DNA of 64,000 nt from Romboutsia ilealis (GCF_900015215.1 NZ_LN555523.1:2199213-2263212), one strand, 5' to 3'; positions 45,436 to 55,499 are shown, numbered from the stretch's first letter. A program made the numbers and translations. The notes: a model not told the origin generated them from the letters alone.

Positions 45436-47157
45436 TTATAAACGAGTATCCCATGCTCCACAGAATGCATCTACTGGACTTACACCTTTAAATTCAGATT
45501 TACCCATTATTTTTTGTATTACTTGATGTATTGCTTCATCATTATCAGAATAAGAGTTTATATAAGTTGGTACCATTGGCACATCTATTAGATGGAATGG
45601 ATTATGAACAGATACACACACTGTTGGTAATTCTGTTACATACCAAGGTATTTCTGGTCCCATCGGTAAATTCCATGTTATTCTTCTTACATTACTTGTA
45701 GAGAATCCTGTAACACTAATAAATAACATTACTGCATCATATTTACTTACGAATTCTTTTACTGGAGTAGATGCTAGTAATTGCTTACCATTTAACCCAG
45801 CTTCATTATCAAATACATCAACTTCAAATCCTTGTGCTTCAAGTTCTGCTTTTACTCTATCTTGTAATGTAGCCTTATCCATTTTATTAGGAGTAAATCC
45901 ACCATTCTCTATAGTATAAAGCATTATTCTCTTATGAGTTTGTGGTGTTATCGGTAATTGATTTTTAGTATTTTTAACTAAAGTTATAGCTTTATCCATT
46001 ATATCTTTAGCGACTTCTTTATGTTCTTCACATCCAACTACTGATAATCCTTCTGCTGGAGGTATTAATGTTCCATTAGCCTTTTTAGTATGTAATTTTA
46101 ACATAGCTTTAAATGCTAATATACGAGTAACAGCTTCGTCTAATCTTTCCATAGTTAGTATACCTTTTTCAAGACCAGTTTTTAAAGCTTGTGTATCTTC
46201 ATCTTTATCTCTGTAGTATAATATCATATCACAACCAGCTGCTATAGTAGTTGGTATCATATCTTCTCTTCTTATCATAGATGTTAATCCAACCATATGA
46301 GTTGCATCAGTTATTATTAATCCATTAAATCCTAATTGCTCTCTTAATAATCCTTGTAATAATTCTGGAGCTATTGTAGCAGGCATTATTTCATTATCTT
46401 TTATACCTGGCTTTAATTTTCTTTGATATTCTGGAAGTCTTATATGACCTATCATTACAGATTCTACACCTGCATCTATCATACCTTTGTATACTTTTCC
46501 AAACTCTCTATCCCATTCTTCACAAGACATTAAATTATCCGTAGTGACAACATGCTGATCTCTTTCATCTAATCCATCACCTGGGAAGTGCTTCATACAA
46601 CTTGCAAGGCCTGCATCTTTTGCACCTCTTAAATATTCTTTTGACATTTCAAGAACTTGTTCAGCATCACTTGAGAAACATCTGTTATATACAACACTAC
46701 TTCTCCAGTTTTTGTTTATATCAACTATCGGAGCAAAAGTCCAGTTACATCCTATAGCTGCAGCTTCTTTACAACCATAGTATCCCATTTTGTATGCATT
46801 TTCTTTATCTTGTGTAGCACCTATTGCAACGTGATATCCAAAGTGTGTTCCACCACCTACTCCACCATCTCCACCTGCTTCTATATTTGCAGCTATTAAT
46901 GCTGGTATTTTGCTATTATCTTGTATCACAGCATTTTGACGGTGAAGATCTGCTGCTGGCATATTATTATATCTAAATCCACTCATTCCATATTTTGCTA
47001 TACGTTCTTTTATTTCTTCTTCAGTGTTGTTCCATAGCATATCTACGAAAACTTGGCCTATTTTTTCATCTAAAGTTAATCCCGCTAAAGTATCTTCTAC
47101 CCATTTTATATCTTCATCTGATAAATAAAATGGTTTTGATTTTAAATCTATTTTCAT
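45436..47157 (-). CDS. Glycoside hydrolase family 3, NagZ-like (copy b)
   Basis: A 573-residue cytoplasmic GH3 paralogue of the enzyme at 42.4 kb, alike over most of its length. KHFPGDGLDERDQHVV carries the Asp-x-His dyad and LIITDATHMVGLTS the nucleophile. The catalytic barrel is in the first 350 residues, and a Rossmann-like domain follows, ending in FCGAWDTRL, close to the other copy's end. It is a single unit, with its own promoter region facing the AraC gene. The pair may act on different linkages. The family does not reveal the sugar. Confidence 0.82.
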   Translation of the reverse strand: MKIDLKSKPFYLSDEDIKWVEDTLAGLTLDEKIGQVFVDMLWNNTEEEIKERIAKYGMSGFRYNNMPAADLHRQNAVIQDNSKIPALIAANIEAGGDGGVGGGTHFGYHVAIGATQDKENAYKMGYYGCKEAAAIGCNWTFAPIVDINKNWRSSVVYNRCFSSDAEQVLEMSKEYLRGAKDAGLASCMKHFPGDGLDERDQHVVTTDNLMSCEEWDREFGKVYKGMIDAGVESVMIGHIRLPEYQRKLKPGIKDNEIMPATIAPELLQGLLREQLGFNGLIITDATHMVGLTSMIRREDMIPTTIAAGCDMILYYRDKDEDTQALKTGLEKGILTMERLDEAVTRILAFKAMLKLHTKKANGTLIPPAEGLSVVGCEEHKEVAKDIMDKAITLVKNTKNQLPITPQTHKRIMLYTIENGGFTPNKMDKATLQDRVKAELEAQGFEVDVFDNEAGLNGKQLLASTPVKEFVSKYDAVMLFISVTGFSTSNVRRITWNLPMGPEIPWYVTELPTVCVSVHNPFHLIDVPMVPTYINSYSDNDEAIHQVIQKIMGKSEFKGVSPVDAFCGAWDTRL

Positions 47158-47382
47158 TTTAAATCCCCCTTACTTTATTGTTATATACCCTAGGAATTCG
47201 TATTCCTCGATAATAATTATACAATATATATTCTTTATAAGTTAGCATATTTCTGTATATTATTAGCACAAAATAACACATTATCATATTAAAATACTAG
47301 TATTAATAAAATAATATATATTATATTACATATAAATTTGATAACATTATAGTATAATAAATAAATTTTTCGAGGTATCCAT
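47158..47382. promoter_or_regulatory. Divergent promoter region between GH3 copy b and araC-type gene
   Basis: A 225-bp AT-rich intergenic region. It contains a perfect 6-bp inverted repeat AGGAAT-TCGT-ATTCCT (47192-47207) just before the GH3 gene and an AATACTAGTATT palindrome (47292-47303) that is similar to, but shorter than, the TAGTATACTA sites. TATAAT at 47353-47358 may be the -10 box of the AraC-type gene. Regulation by the AraC protein is inferred from position. Confidence 0.5.
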
Positions 47383-48594
47383 ATGACAAATGAAAAAACC
47401 ATAAATTTATTAAAAGATATGTTAGATATTACATTAGATTTGCCACTATTTTATATAGAGGATATTAAAAATAATTTAAAAGAAATAGAAAAATATTTAC
47501 CTTCTTTACTTACTATAAATAAAGATTATTTTAATAATTTTATTGATTTTATTATTACTACTAAAGAACAAAATATCTACTCTATTACAGATTCTATATT
47601 TGCTAATTATGTTGTAGTTTGTTTAGATGAAATTAATAAAAACTATATATTATTAGGACCCTATCTACTTATAGCAGATTATAAAGATCTTTTATCTGAA
47701 TATAATCAATATGATTTGACTTTAGATGAGATTAACGCATTAAAAAACTATCATAAGGATTTACCAATATTAAATAAGCATAAAATATCTAATATAGTTA
47801 AGATAATATTAAAAAATATTTATACTAAAAACTGTAAATTTAAATTTATAGAAAAAAATAATTTATTTAATTTAAAATCTAAAGAAAGTAAAACTCATCG
47901 CGAATTAATTTCATTTATAGAATCAGACTATTTAGAAAAAATTTCAGCTACAGAATATAAATTATTTTTTGCTATAAGACAAGGAGATAAACTTTTTGCT
48001 TCTAAATGTTTTGATAAATTATTACCTCAAACAAACATTAATTCAAATGATTTTGTTAATATTAGAGATTATAAAAACAAACTTATTTACTACAATACTT
48101 TATTAAAAAAAGCAGGTGAATTAGAAGGAATTTCTACTGTGCATTTACAAAGCTTATATAATACTAATTTAGATAAAATAGAATTATCAAATGATTTTAA
48201 TGAGCTATATAATTTGATATTTAATATGATTGTTGATTATTGTGATACTATCAGTGACCATAAATTAAAGTATTATTCACCTTTAGTAAAAAAAGCTATA
48301 AATCATATTAATTTAAATTTAAATAATGACTTATGTGTAAAAGATTTAGCTGATTTATTTTATGTATCCCCAACTTATTTAGCTCGCCTATTTAAAAAAG
48401 AAGTTAATTCCTCTATAGTGGAATATATCAATACTCAAAGAATTAAACAATCAACCTGTCTTTTAAAAGATCGTAACTTACCTATTCATCAGATAAGTCA
48501 AATGGTTGGAATATCTGATTATAATTATTTTTCTAGATTATTTAAAAAGTATATGAATAAAACACCATCGCAATATAGAAAAAACAATACTTAA
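47383..48594 (+). CDS. AraC-family transcriptional regulator
   Basis: A 403-residue regulator. The last 100 residues are a double helix-turn-helix AraC domain: INLNLNNDLCVKDLADLFYVSPTYLARLFKKEV and the second unit IHQISQMVGISDYNYFSRLFKKYMNKTPSQYRK. The first 290 residues are a sensing part I do not recognise, rich in Lys/Asn and Leu, without membrane helices. It is divergent from a GH3 gene and flanked by uxaC, so it likely activates one or both in response to a sugar. The ATG follows a GAGG site. Confidence 0.85.
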   Translation: MTNEKTINLLKDMLDITLDLPLFYIEDIKNNLKEIEKYLPSLLTINKDYFNNFIDFIITTKEQNIYSITDSIFANYVVVCLDEINKNYILLGPYLLIADYKDLLSEYNQYDLTLDEINALKNYHKDLPILNKHKISNIVKIILKNIYTKNCKFKFIEKNNLFNLKSKESKTHRELISFIESDYLEKISATEYKLFFAIRQGDKLFASKCFDKLLPQTNINSNDFVNIRDYKNKLIYYNTLLKKAGELEGISTVHLQSLYNTNLDKIELSNDFNELYNLIFNMIVDYCDTISDHKLKYYSPLVKKAINHINLNLNNDLCVKDLADLFYVSPTYLARLFKKEVNSSIVEYINTQRIKQSTCLLKDRNLPIHQISQMVGISDYNYFSRLFKKYMNKTPSQYRKNNT

Positions 48595-48598
48595 AACT

Positions 48599-48629
48599 AA
48601 AGGCCACTTTAAAATTTAAAGTAGCCTTT
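48599..48629. terminator. Bidirectional terminator between araC-type gene and uxaC
   Basis: A 12-bp stem with one mismatch (AAAGGCCACTTT and AAAGTAGCCTTT) with T/A runs on both sides, between two converging genes. Confidence 0.85.
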
Positions 48630-48642
48630 AGTTTATAATTAT

Positions 48643-50088
48643 CTATTTTTGTAAATACTTGTCTATATTGTTGTAACATATATTTTGTATTATTTCACCT
48701 AATATTTCCATATCAGCTGGATATTCACCATTTTCTACTAATCCACCTATGTAGTTACATAAGATTCTTCTGAAGTACTCATGTCTTGTATAAGATAAGA
48801 AGCTTCTAGAGTCAGTAAGCATACCTACAAATTGACTTATAAGTCCTAATTGAGATAGAGCCATCATTTGTCTTTCCATTCCGTCCTTTTGATCGTTAAA
48901 CCACCATCCAGAACCAAATTGTATTTTCCCAGCTATGCCTCCACCTTGGAAGTTTCCTAGCATTGTTCCTAATACTTCATTATCCTTTGGATTTAAGCAG
49001 TATAATATAGTTTTTGGAAGTTCATCAGTTATATCTAATGAATCTAATAATCTAGATAAGCTAGTTGCAACTTCTCCATCATCTATACTATCAAATCCTA
49101 CATCTGCTCCTAATTTTTTGAACATTCTAGTGTTGTTATTTCTTAATGCACCTATATGTAATTGCATTACCATTTTACGCTTGCTATACATTCTTCCTAA
49201 GCTTATCATTGTTAATGTAGAGTACTTCTCTATTTCTTCTATAGTTAAAGTTTCTCCTGATAAAGCTTTTTTGAATATAGCATCTACTTCTTCTTCTGTT
49301 GCATTTCTAAAGTAAACTCTCTCTAAAGAATGGTCTGTTATGTTACATCCATTTTCAACGAAGAAGTCTAATCTTTTTTCTAATACGGTTAATAAAGTTG
49401 CATAATCTTTTATTTCTGTATTTTCAACTTCTCCTAATTTACCTATATATCCAACAAAGTCTTCTCCATGTATTTTTACAACCTTATCTGGTCTAAAACT
49501 TGGTCTAACTTCGCAATCAAAGCTTTCATCCTTAGCTATTGCTATATGGTATTCTAAGTTATCTATTGGGTCATCAGTTGTACCTATGTATTTAACATTA
49601 GAGTTTTTTATCATTGCCCTAGCACTGAAACCTTCACCATTTATTATTTCATTACATCTATCCCATATAGATTTACAAGTTTTTGGAGATAAAGTTTCTT
49701 CTATTCCAAAGTATCTTTTAAGTTCTAAGTGAGACCAATGATACATTGGGTTTCCTATTAAGTATGGCATAACTTTTGCAAATGCTTCAAATTTCTCATA
49801 ATCAGTAGCATCTCCAGTTATGTACTTTTCTTCTATACCAAAACTTCTCATTGTTCTCCACTTATAGTGGTCCCCACCTAACCATATCTCAGTTATGTTA
49901 TTGTATCTCTTGTCCTCAGCTATTTCCTTTGGGTTTAAGTGGCAGTGGTAGTCACATATTGGCATTTCTTTAGCATAATCATGATATAAAGTTACTGCTG
50001 TATCTGTTGATAATAAAAAATTATCATCCATAAATTTTTTCTTCTCTATTACTCCTACTGCAGCATCTGCATCCATAAATTTTTCCAT
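48643..50088 (-). CDS. uxaC: Glucuronate/uronate isomerase
   Basis: A 481-residue isomerase that turns D-glucuronate into D-fructuronate (and D-galacturonate into tagaturonate), step one of the hexuronate pathway. Family segments are visible: MPICDYHCHLNPKEIAED near the start (metal His pair HCH), the late LSYTRHEYFRR and a C-terminal NGEYPADMEILGEIIQNICYNN. The region starts 107 bp after uxuA, with a hairpin between. It is last in the gene order uxuB-kdgA-kdgK-uxuA-uxaC, all on the minus strand. Confidence 0.93.
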   Translation of the reverse strand: MEKFMDADAAVGVIEKKKFMDDNFLLSTDTAVTLYHDYAKEMPICDYHCHLNPKEIAEDKRYNNITEIWLGGDHYKWRTMRSFGIEEKYITGDATDYEKFEAFAKVMPYLIGNPMYHWSHLELKRYFGIEETLSPKTCKSIWDRCNEIINGEGFSARAMIKNSNVKYIGTTDDPIDNLEYHIAIAKDESFDCEVRPSFRPDKVVKIHGEDFVGYIGKLGEVENTEIKDYATLLTVLEKRLDFFVENGCNITDHSLERVYFRNATEEEVDAIFKKALSGETLTIEEIEKYSTLTMISLGRMYSKRKMVMQLHIGALRNNNTRMFKKLGADVGFDSIDDGEVATSLSRLLDSLDITDELPKTILYCLNPKDNEVLGTMLGNFQGGGIAGKIQFGSGWWFNDQKDGMERQMMALSQLGLISQFVGMLTDSRSFLSYTRHEYFRRILCNYIGGLVENGEYPADMEILGEIIQNICYNNIDKYLQK

Positions 50089-50134
50089 CTCAATTACTCC
50101 TCTCCAAAATAATATTTTCTAATCTTTTATACTA

Positions 50135-50160
50135 AAAGCTCTTGTTTATACAAGAGCTTT
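50135..50160 (-). terminator. Hairpin between uxuA and uxaC
   Basis: A perfect 10-bp stem (AAAGCTCTTG and complement) with a 6-base loop. The tail on the minus strand has few T, so it is a weak or partial terminator, or an RNA-stability hairpin, between two genes of the pathway. Confidence 0.45.
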
Positions 50161-50195
50161 AGTTATATTTATAATGATTTATTATTTACTTTTAA

Positions 50196-51296
50196 TTAAC
50201 CTTGAACTGAAGCTCCTTCAAGTAAACTTTCTTCACATTCGCTTTTTAATGAATTTTCTTTTAATATAGCTTCTTTTAATCCATTTACATATACAGCACC
50301 TAATGCTCTATCATATAATCCATACCCTGGTCTACCAGTTTCTCCCCATATCATTCTACCGTGGTCTGGTCTGTATGGTCCATCGAAGTTATAGTCTAAG
50401 TAAGCTTTTACTATAGCATGGAAATCTAATGATCCTGCTTCAGATAAGTGAGCTACTTCGTTGAAACTACTATCTCCTGTTATTAATACGTTTCTTAAGT
50501 GAGCAAAGTGTATTCTATTTCTTTCACCACCGAAGTGTTTTATCATTTTAACTACATCATTAGTCTTAGTACATCCTAAAGAACCTGTACATAAAGTTAC
50601 TCCATTGTAGTGACTATCGTATAAGTTTAAGAATCTATCTAAGTTTTCAAAGTTAGTTATTATTCTTGGTAATCCAAATATTCCCCATGGTGGATCATCC
50701 GGATGTATAGCCATTTTAACTTCTTCCTCTTCAGCAGTTGGCATTATACCTTTTATAAAGTATTCTAAGTTAGCCCATAATTTTTCTTCATCTATATCTT
50801 TATATTGATCTAGTAAAGCTCCTAATCCACCTTCACCATATGAAGTATCCCATCCTGGTAACTCTAATTCACCTAAAGCTGGATCCATTTTAGCAACAGT
50901 AGCTTCATCATATATTAAACAAGTTGATCCATCTTCTAATTCATATTCAAGATCAGATCTTGTCCAGTCAAATACTGGCATGAAGTTGTAGCATATAGTT
51001 TTTATTCCTGCTTTACTTAAGTTTCTTATAGTTTCACAGTAGTTTGCTATGTACTTATCTCTAGTTGGTAATCCTAATTTTATATCTTCGTGTACTGGTA
51101 CACTTTCTATTACAGATAACTCTAATCCATGTTTTTCTACAGATTCTTTTAATTCCATTATTTTTTCTAATGGCCAAACTTCTCCTACTGGTATATCATA
51201 GATAGCCGTTACTATCCCCTTCATTCCTGGTATTTGACGTATGTACTCTATTTTAACAGGGTCATCTTGTCCATACCATCTAAATGTCATTTCCAT
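50196..51296 (-). CDS. uxuA: Mannonate dehydratase
   Basis: A protein of about 366 residues that turns D-mannonate into 2-keto-3-deoxygluconate (KDG). The family signatures are clear: [37 protein letters not shown] (metal His), [15 protein letters not shown] and [11 protein letters not shown] start it at the ATG at 51296, seven bases after the GGAGG site; a TTG start 15 bp upstream would lie in that site. It directly follows kdgK. Codon use suggests strong expression. Confidence 0.94.
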   Translation of the reverse strand: MEMTFRWYGQDDPVKIEYIRQIPGMKGIVTAIYDIPVGEVWPLEKIMELKESVEKHGLELSVIESVPVHEDIKLGLPTRDKYIANYCETIRNLSKAGIKTICYNFMPVFDWTRSDLEYELEDGSTCLIYDEATVAKMDPALGELELPGWDTSYGEGGLGALLDQYKDIDEEKLWANLEYFIKGIMPTAEEEEVKMAIHPDDPPWGIFGLPRIITNFENLDRFLNLYDSHYNGVTLCTGSLGCTKTNDVVKMIKHFGGERNRIHFAHLRNVLITGDSSFNEVAHLSEAGSLDFHAIVKAYLDYNFDGPYRPDHGRMIWGETGRPGYGLYDRALGAVYVNGLKEAILKENSLKSECEESLLEGASVQG

Positions 51297-51333
51297 GGTT
51301 TTCCCTCCCAATTTTATATTAATTCTAATATTT

Positions 51334-52365
51334 TTATCTATTTATATTTTCTATGCCACAGTTCATAAGAGTTTCAACTTGTTTTAAATCAACCATGTTT
51401 ATATCTCCTCTAATACTGTGCTTTAGTGCACTTGCGCATGTAGCAAACTCAACTGTTTGACTACTTTCCATATTATTTAATATCCCGTGTAATATTCCAG
51501 CTGTAAATGAATCTCCTCCACCTACTCTATCTAGTATGTCAAAAGTATGAATTCTAGATGTATGTAATATTTCATTATTAAATAAGAACCCCTGTAAAGA
51601 ATTGTTATTTACTGAGTTCACAATTCTTTTAGTAGAAGCAGCATATTTTATATTTGGATATTTTTCAAATAATTCTTTATAAAAATCAGCTAATTTAGCC
51701 TCATAATTTTTTTCTTCTTGTGGCTTATACTCTAAAATATTTATAAAATCTAATATACCTAAGAAAGCTATATCCACATAAGGAAGTACTTCTAACATAA
51801 AACTTCTAGCTTCTTCTAAAGACCATAATTTTGATCTATAATTTGAATCATAAGATACTAGTATTCCTCTTTCTTTAGCTGCTTTTATAAAATCTATAGA
51901 AATATCATATAAATTTTTACTTAATGCTGGTGTTACACCAGATATATGTATTAATTTAACATTATCTAATATTTTATCTAAGTCAAAATCTTCTTTAGTA
52001 GCCATTGATATCGCTGAATATTCTCTATCATATGTTACATCTGAATTTCTAACACCATGTCCTTGTTCTAAGAAGTATATTCCTAATCTTCCTTTTCCTC
52101 TAACCATATCTTTTGTGTCGACTCCAAAGGAATTCATAGCTCTTATTACCTTATCCCCTAATACATTTTCCGGTAATTTAGTAATCATTTTTGTATCATG
52201 TCCGAACATACTTAAACTACAAATAACATTGGCTTCTCCTCCAGCATATGTTGCCTCAAAAGATTCGGCTTGTATTACTCTTTGGAAATTAGTAGGAGTA
52301 AGTCTTAACATAATTTCTCCAAAGCCTAATACCTTACTTCCATTATTAACCTCTAATTTTTGCAA
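51334..52365 (-). CDS. kdgK: 2-keto-3-deoxygluconate kinase
   Basis: A 343-residue PfkB/ribokinase-family sugar kinase. It phosphorylates KDG to KDPG. The family N-terminus [13 protein letters not shown], the sugar-binding YAGGEANVI, and the C-terminal ATP/catalytic [13 protein letters not shown] are present. The start is uncertain: a TTG at 52365 keeps the whole kinase N-terminus but its ribosome site is weak; the gene overlaps the end of kdgA by 20 bp, so coupling may serve. It sits between kdgA and uxuA, which fixes its role. Confidence 0.9.
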   Translation of the reverse strand: MQKLEVNNGSKVLGFGEIMLRLTPTNFQRVIQAESFEATYAGGEANVICSLSMFGHDTKMITKLPENVLGDKVIRAMNSFGVDTKDMVRGKGRLGIYFLEQGHGVRNSDVTYDREYSAISMATKEDFDLDKILDNVKLIHISGVTPALSKNLYDISIDFIKAAKERGILVSYDSNYRSKLWSLEEARSFMLEVLPYVDIAFLGILDFINILEYKPQEEKNYEAKLADFYKELFEKYPNIKYAASTKRIVNSVNNNSLQGFLFNNEILHTSRIHTFDILDRVGGGDSFTAGILHGILNNMESSQTVEFATCASALKHSIRGDINMVDLKQVETLMNCGIENINR

Positions 52366-52957
52366 TTTTATTTTTAAATTCCTTTGCTAAGTTTTCTATA
52401 TCCTCTAAACTTCCAGCACCTAAAAGTGAGCTTCCTACTCCTACGCAAGATACTCCCATCTTAAACCATTCTTCTACATTGTCTATAGAAACACCACCTG
52501 TTGGCATGATTTCAACGTGAGGTATTGGTGCTTTTACTGCTTTAACGTACTTAGGTCCAAATACTTCACCTGGGAATAATTTAACCATTTTGTTTCCTTT
52601 TTCTAACGCATTCATAACTTCAGTTACTGTCATACATCCTGGTAAATATAATGTATTCATTTCTTGACATACAGTATTTACTTCATCTGAAAAACCTGGA
52701 CTTACAACATAAGCAGCACCTGCTTCTATTGCATCTTTAGCCATCTTTCCATTTAATACACTTCCTACACCTACTAATGCATCCTTATAATTTTCACTAA
52801 CATGCTTTATAAGTTCTACTACATTTGGTATTGTATATGTAAGTTCGATTGCTTTTACTCCACCATTTAAACAAGCATTTATATATCCTAAAGCTTCTTC
52901 ATGGTCTTTAGCTCTAATTACTGCTACTACACCTTCATTTTTTATTTTATTTAGCAT
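52346..52957 (-). CDS. kdgA: KDPG/KHG aldolase
   Basis: A 203-residue class I aldolase of the Entner-Doudoroff/uronate pathways; it splits KDPG into pyruvate and glyceraldehyde-3-phosphate. The catalytic glutamate is in AIELTYTIP, and the Schiff-base lysine in KMVKLFPGEVFGP (about 130). The C-terminal phosphate loop is PTGGVSIDN. It overlaps kdgK and follows uxuB by 19 bp. The family also includes KHG aldolases, hence the double name. Confidence 0.93.
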   Translation of the reverse strand: MLNKIKNEGVVAVIRAKDHEEALGYINACLNGGVKAIELTYTIPNVVELIKHVSENYKDALVGVGSVLNGKMAKDAIEAGAAYVVSPGFSDEVNTVCQEMNTLYLPGCMTVTEVMNALEKGNKMVKLFPGEVFGPKYVKAVKAPIPHVEIMPTGGVSIDNVEEWFKMGVSCVGVGSSLLGAGSLEDIENLAKEFKNKIAKIRG

Positions 52958-52976
52958 AATATATTCCCCCTAAATA

Positions 52977-53828
52977 TTAAACTCCTGAATATGCTGAGAA
53001 TGCTCCATCAATAGGTATGCAAACACCATTTACAAATCCTGAAGCCTCATTACTTACTAAGTATAATAATGTTCCTATTAACTCTTCAGCTTCTCCGAAT
53101 CTTCCCATTGGAGTGCTATTTAATATTTTTTCACTTCTTGGAGTTGGACTTCCATCTTCATTGAATAATAACTTCTCATTTTGAGCTGTTATGAAGAATC
53201 CTGGTGCCATAGCATTCACTCTTATACCTACTTTTGACATATGAACAGCTAACCATTGAGTAAAGTTAGTTACTGCAGCTTTTGCTCCTGAGTATGCAGG
53301 TATTTTTGTAAGTGGTGTATAAGCATTCATTGAAGATATGTTTATTATTGTTGCACCTTCTTTATTTATCATATCTTTAGCAAATTCTTGTGATGGAAGT
53401 AATGTTCCTAAGAAATTTAAATTGAATACGAAGTTTACACCTTCTTGATCTAAGTCAAAGAATGTTATTAGTTCTTCATTGTTTAAATCTTCTGGTAAGA
53501 AATATTCGTTAGTTGTTGTTCCCTTTGGATGGTTTCCACCAGCTCCATTTATTAATATGTCACATGGACCAAATTCTTTTAATATTATTTCATGAGCTCT
53601 TTTTATGCTCTCTTTATCTAAAACGTTAGTATTTATTCCGATTGCAGTTCCTCCAGCAGCTTTTATTTGCTCTGCTTTAGCGTCACAACCTTCTTGTCCT
53701 AATGCAAGTATTGCAACTTTTGCACCACATGCAGCTAATGCTTCTGCCATAGCTCCACATAGTATTCCAGATCCACCTGTTACTACTGCAACTTTATTTT
53801 TTAAATCAACATTAAATGGTAATTTCAT
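52977..53828 (-). CDS. uxuB: D-mannonate oxidoreductase, SDR type (fructuronate reductase)
   Basis: A protein of about 283 residues of the short-chain dehydrogenase family. It has the NAD(P) site VTGGSGILCGAMAEAL, the NGAGGNHP loop, and the catalytic Ser, Tyr and Lys in NISSMN and YSGAKAA. It would reduce fructuronate to mannonate, the step between UxaC and UxuA. In E. coli this step uses an unrelated long-chain enzyme; the SDR form (YjmF-like) is the one known from Bacillus. I start it at the ATG at 53828, 10 bases after GGAGG. Its promoter holds a GntR site. Confidence 0.85.
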   Translation of the reverse strand: MKLPFNVDLKNKVAVVTGGSGILCGAMAEALAACGAKVAILALGQEGCDAKAEQIKAAGGTAIGINTNVLDKESIKRAHEIILKEFGPCDILINGAGGNHPKGTTTNEYFLPEDLNNEELITFFDLDQEGVNFVFNLNFLGTLLPSQEFAKDMINKEGATIINISSMNAYTPLTKIPAYSGAKAAVTNFTQWLAVHMSKVGIRVNAMAPGFFITAQNEKLLFNEDGSPTPRSEKILNSTPMGRFGEAEELIGTLLYLVSNEASGFVNGVCIPIDGAFSAYSGV

Positions 53829-53868
53829 AATTATTTTGCCTCCCAATATTACGTATTAATATCTATAC

Positions 53869-53878
53869 TTGTATACTA
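53869..53878. promoter_or_regulatory. Predicted GntR operator, uxuB operon
   Basis: TTGTATACTA, one base from the TAGTATACTA palindrome, 41 bp before the uxuB start. It overlaps a possible -10 box (TAGTAT on the minus strand, 17 bases from TTGCAA at 53896-53901). Confidence 0.6.
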
Positions 53879-53977
53879 GCACACCGTAATTAATATTGCA
53901 ACCTTTTCCTATTGTTTTTATTACATTTTTTTTAAAAAAACATTTTAAATAAACGATTTCATAGACACCATTACATG

Positions 53978-54012
53978 TAAAAAGGAGTTATCATATGATA
54001 ACCCCCTTTTTA
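53978..54012 (-). terminator. Terminator after the GPH symporter gene
   Basis: A long stem (AAAAAGGAGTTATC pairing with GATAACCCCCTTTTT, one mismatch) followed by T run on the minus strand, between the transporter and uxuB. Confidence 0.82.
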
Positions 54013-54022
54013 TTTATAAAAA

Positions 54023-55420
54023 TTATTGAGCTCTTCTTCTCTCTAATTCTTCATTTACTTCATTTAATGTTTTATTGCTTAAATTGTATACGAACTTAAG
54101 ACATACAGCACCAAATACAAATCCTATTAAAGGTACTACAGTTATTATAGTTCTTATGTTTTCTGCAACTTCAGGAGCTTGAGTAGCTGCACCTGATTGG
54201 TATCCTATTGCAGCAAGCGCAAATCCACCTATACTTCCTACTATAGCTTGAACTAACTTTCTAGATAATGAATAAGCAGCATAAACTGTACCATCTTCTC
54301 TTTGTCCACTTAAATATTCTTGGTAATCCATAACATCACCAACTAATGCCCATATTAGCATGTTGTAGAATGCTACACCTATTCCAGATATTAAATTTAA
54401 TCCTATATATATCCATGGATTTTTACTTGGGAAGAATACTAATATAGTATAAGAAATTATACATATTATACTACTATAAGTAGCAACATTTTTCTTACCA
54501 AATTTAGCAACTAATTTAGTCGTAAAAGGCAATACTATAAATGTACCAATCATACCAACTAATCCAGCTATACTTAATAGTCCTGGAGTTCCAAAATAAT
54601 CTTTAAACAAATAAGCATTTAAAGCATTTGGTATAAACATTGCTGTTAAAGTACCTAATGAGCTTAATATTAACCCTATTAAAGCTCTATTTTTACATAA
54701 AGTTTTTAAAGTTTCCCCTAAACTTACTTTTGGAGCATCTTCTTTAACTTCAACAATAACTCTTTCAGTTGTCATTGAGTAACAACATCTATAAGCTATA
54801 TTAGCTATTATTGCATACAATACTGATACTATAACGAATCCTTTTACTGAAACAGCACCTGAAGCATCAAATACTAACTTAGGTGTTAAAACCATAAGAA
54901 TTATTTGTGAAAATGCTACCGCTAAGTTTCTAAAAGTAGATAAACTTGTTCTTTCAACAGGGTCATTAGTTAAAACCGATGCTAATGATCCGTAAGGGAT
55001 ATTTATAGAAGTATATGCCATACCAAATCCTATGTACGTTATATATGCATAAGGTAGTTTCATATTTTCTGGCATATTAGGTATTACTAAGAATGTTAAT
55101 ATTGTAAATATTCCTAATGGTATACCCATATACTTCAAGTAAGGTCTAAACTTACCATCTTTTGTTCTTTTTCTTTTATCTACTATAACTCCCATCATCG
55201 GGTCATTTATAGCATCCCATACTCTTGATACTGCCATAAGAGTACCAACTGCAGCTGCACTTATTCCAAATGCATCCGTGTAAAATACTAATAAGTAACT
55301 TCCTATGAAGTTGAATAATAAACTGTTACCAAAATCCCCTAACATGTATCCAACTTTGTCCTGCATTCCAAAAGGTTTTACTTTACTTGATTCTAAAACT
55401 TCTTTGTTTGCTATGTCCAT
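54023..55420 (-). CDS. GPH-family glycoside/hexuronide:cation symporter
   Basis: A 465-residue membrane protein with about twelve helices, of the glycoside-pentoside-hexuronide family (MelB, UidB, XynB type). The hallmark start YMLGDFGNSLLFNFIGSYLLVFYTD and the loop WDAINDPMMGVIVDKRKRTKDGKFRPY are present. It would import a uronide or uronic acid with Na+ or H+. It is transcribed from its own promoter, which holds one predicted GntR site and has another further upstream. It precedes the uxuB operon, with a terminator between. Confidence 0.88.
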   Translation of the reverse strand: MDIANKEVLESSKVKPFGMQDKVGYMLGDFGNSLLFNFIGSYLLVFYTDAFGISAAAVGTLMAVSRVWDAINDPMMGVIVDKRKRTKDGKFRPYLKYMGIPLGIFTILTFLVIPNMPENMKLPYAYITYIGFGMAYTSINIPYGSLASVLTNDPVERTSLSTFRNLAVAFSQIILMVLTPKLVFDASGAVSVKGFVIVSVLYAIIANIAYRCCYSMTTERVIVEVKEDAPKVSLGETLKTLCKNRALIGLILSSLGTLTAMFIPNALNAYLFKDYFGTPGLLSIAGLVGMIGTFIVLPFTTKLVAKFGKKNVATYSSIICIISYTILVFFPSKNPWIYIGLNLISGIGVAFYNMLIWALVGDVMDYQEYLSGQREDGTVYAAYSLSRKLVQAIVGSIGGFALAAIGYQSGAATQAPEVAENIRTIITVVPLIGFVFGAVCLKFVYNLSNKTLNEVNEELERRRAQ

Positions 55421-55471
55421 GTTCCCTCTCCTTAAATATATTTTACTGTCCCTTTTTCTATATGATTACAT

Positions 55472-55499
55472 TTTATATACTAGTATACTAAGATTTCAA
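55472..55499 (-). promoter_or_regulatory. Promoter of the GPH symporter gene
   Basis: TTGAAA (55494-55499, minus strand), 16 bases, TATAAA (55472-55477). The predicted operator fills the space between the two boxes. Confidence 0.6.
55480..55491. promoter_or_regulatory. Predicted GntR operator, symporter promoter
   Basis: CTAGTATACTAA, 10-bp palindromic core TAGTATACTA, in the spacer of the symporter promoter, 60 bp before the ATG. Confidence 0.65.

Noticed and set aside
42406..47157. Naming the two GH3 proteins beta-glucosidases
   Set aside because: The Asp-x-His dyad next to KHFPGDG marks the NagZ-like branch, not beta-glucosidases; the substrate is left open.
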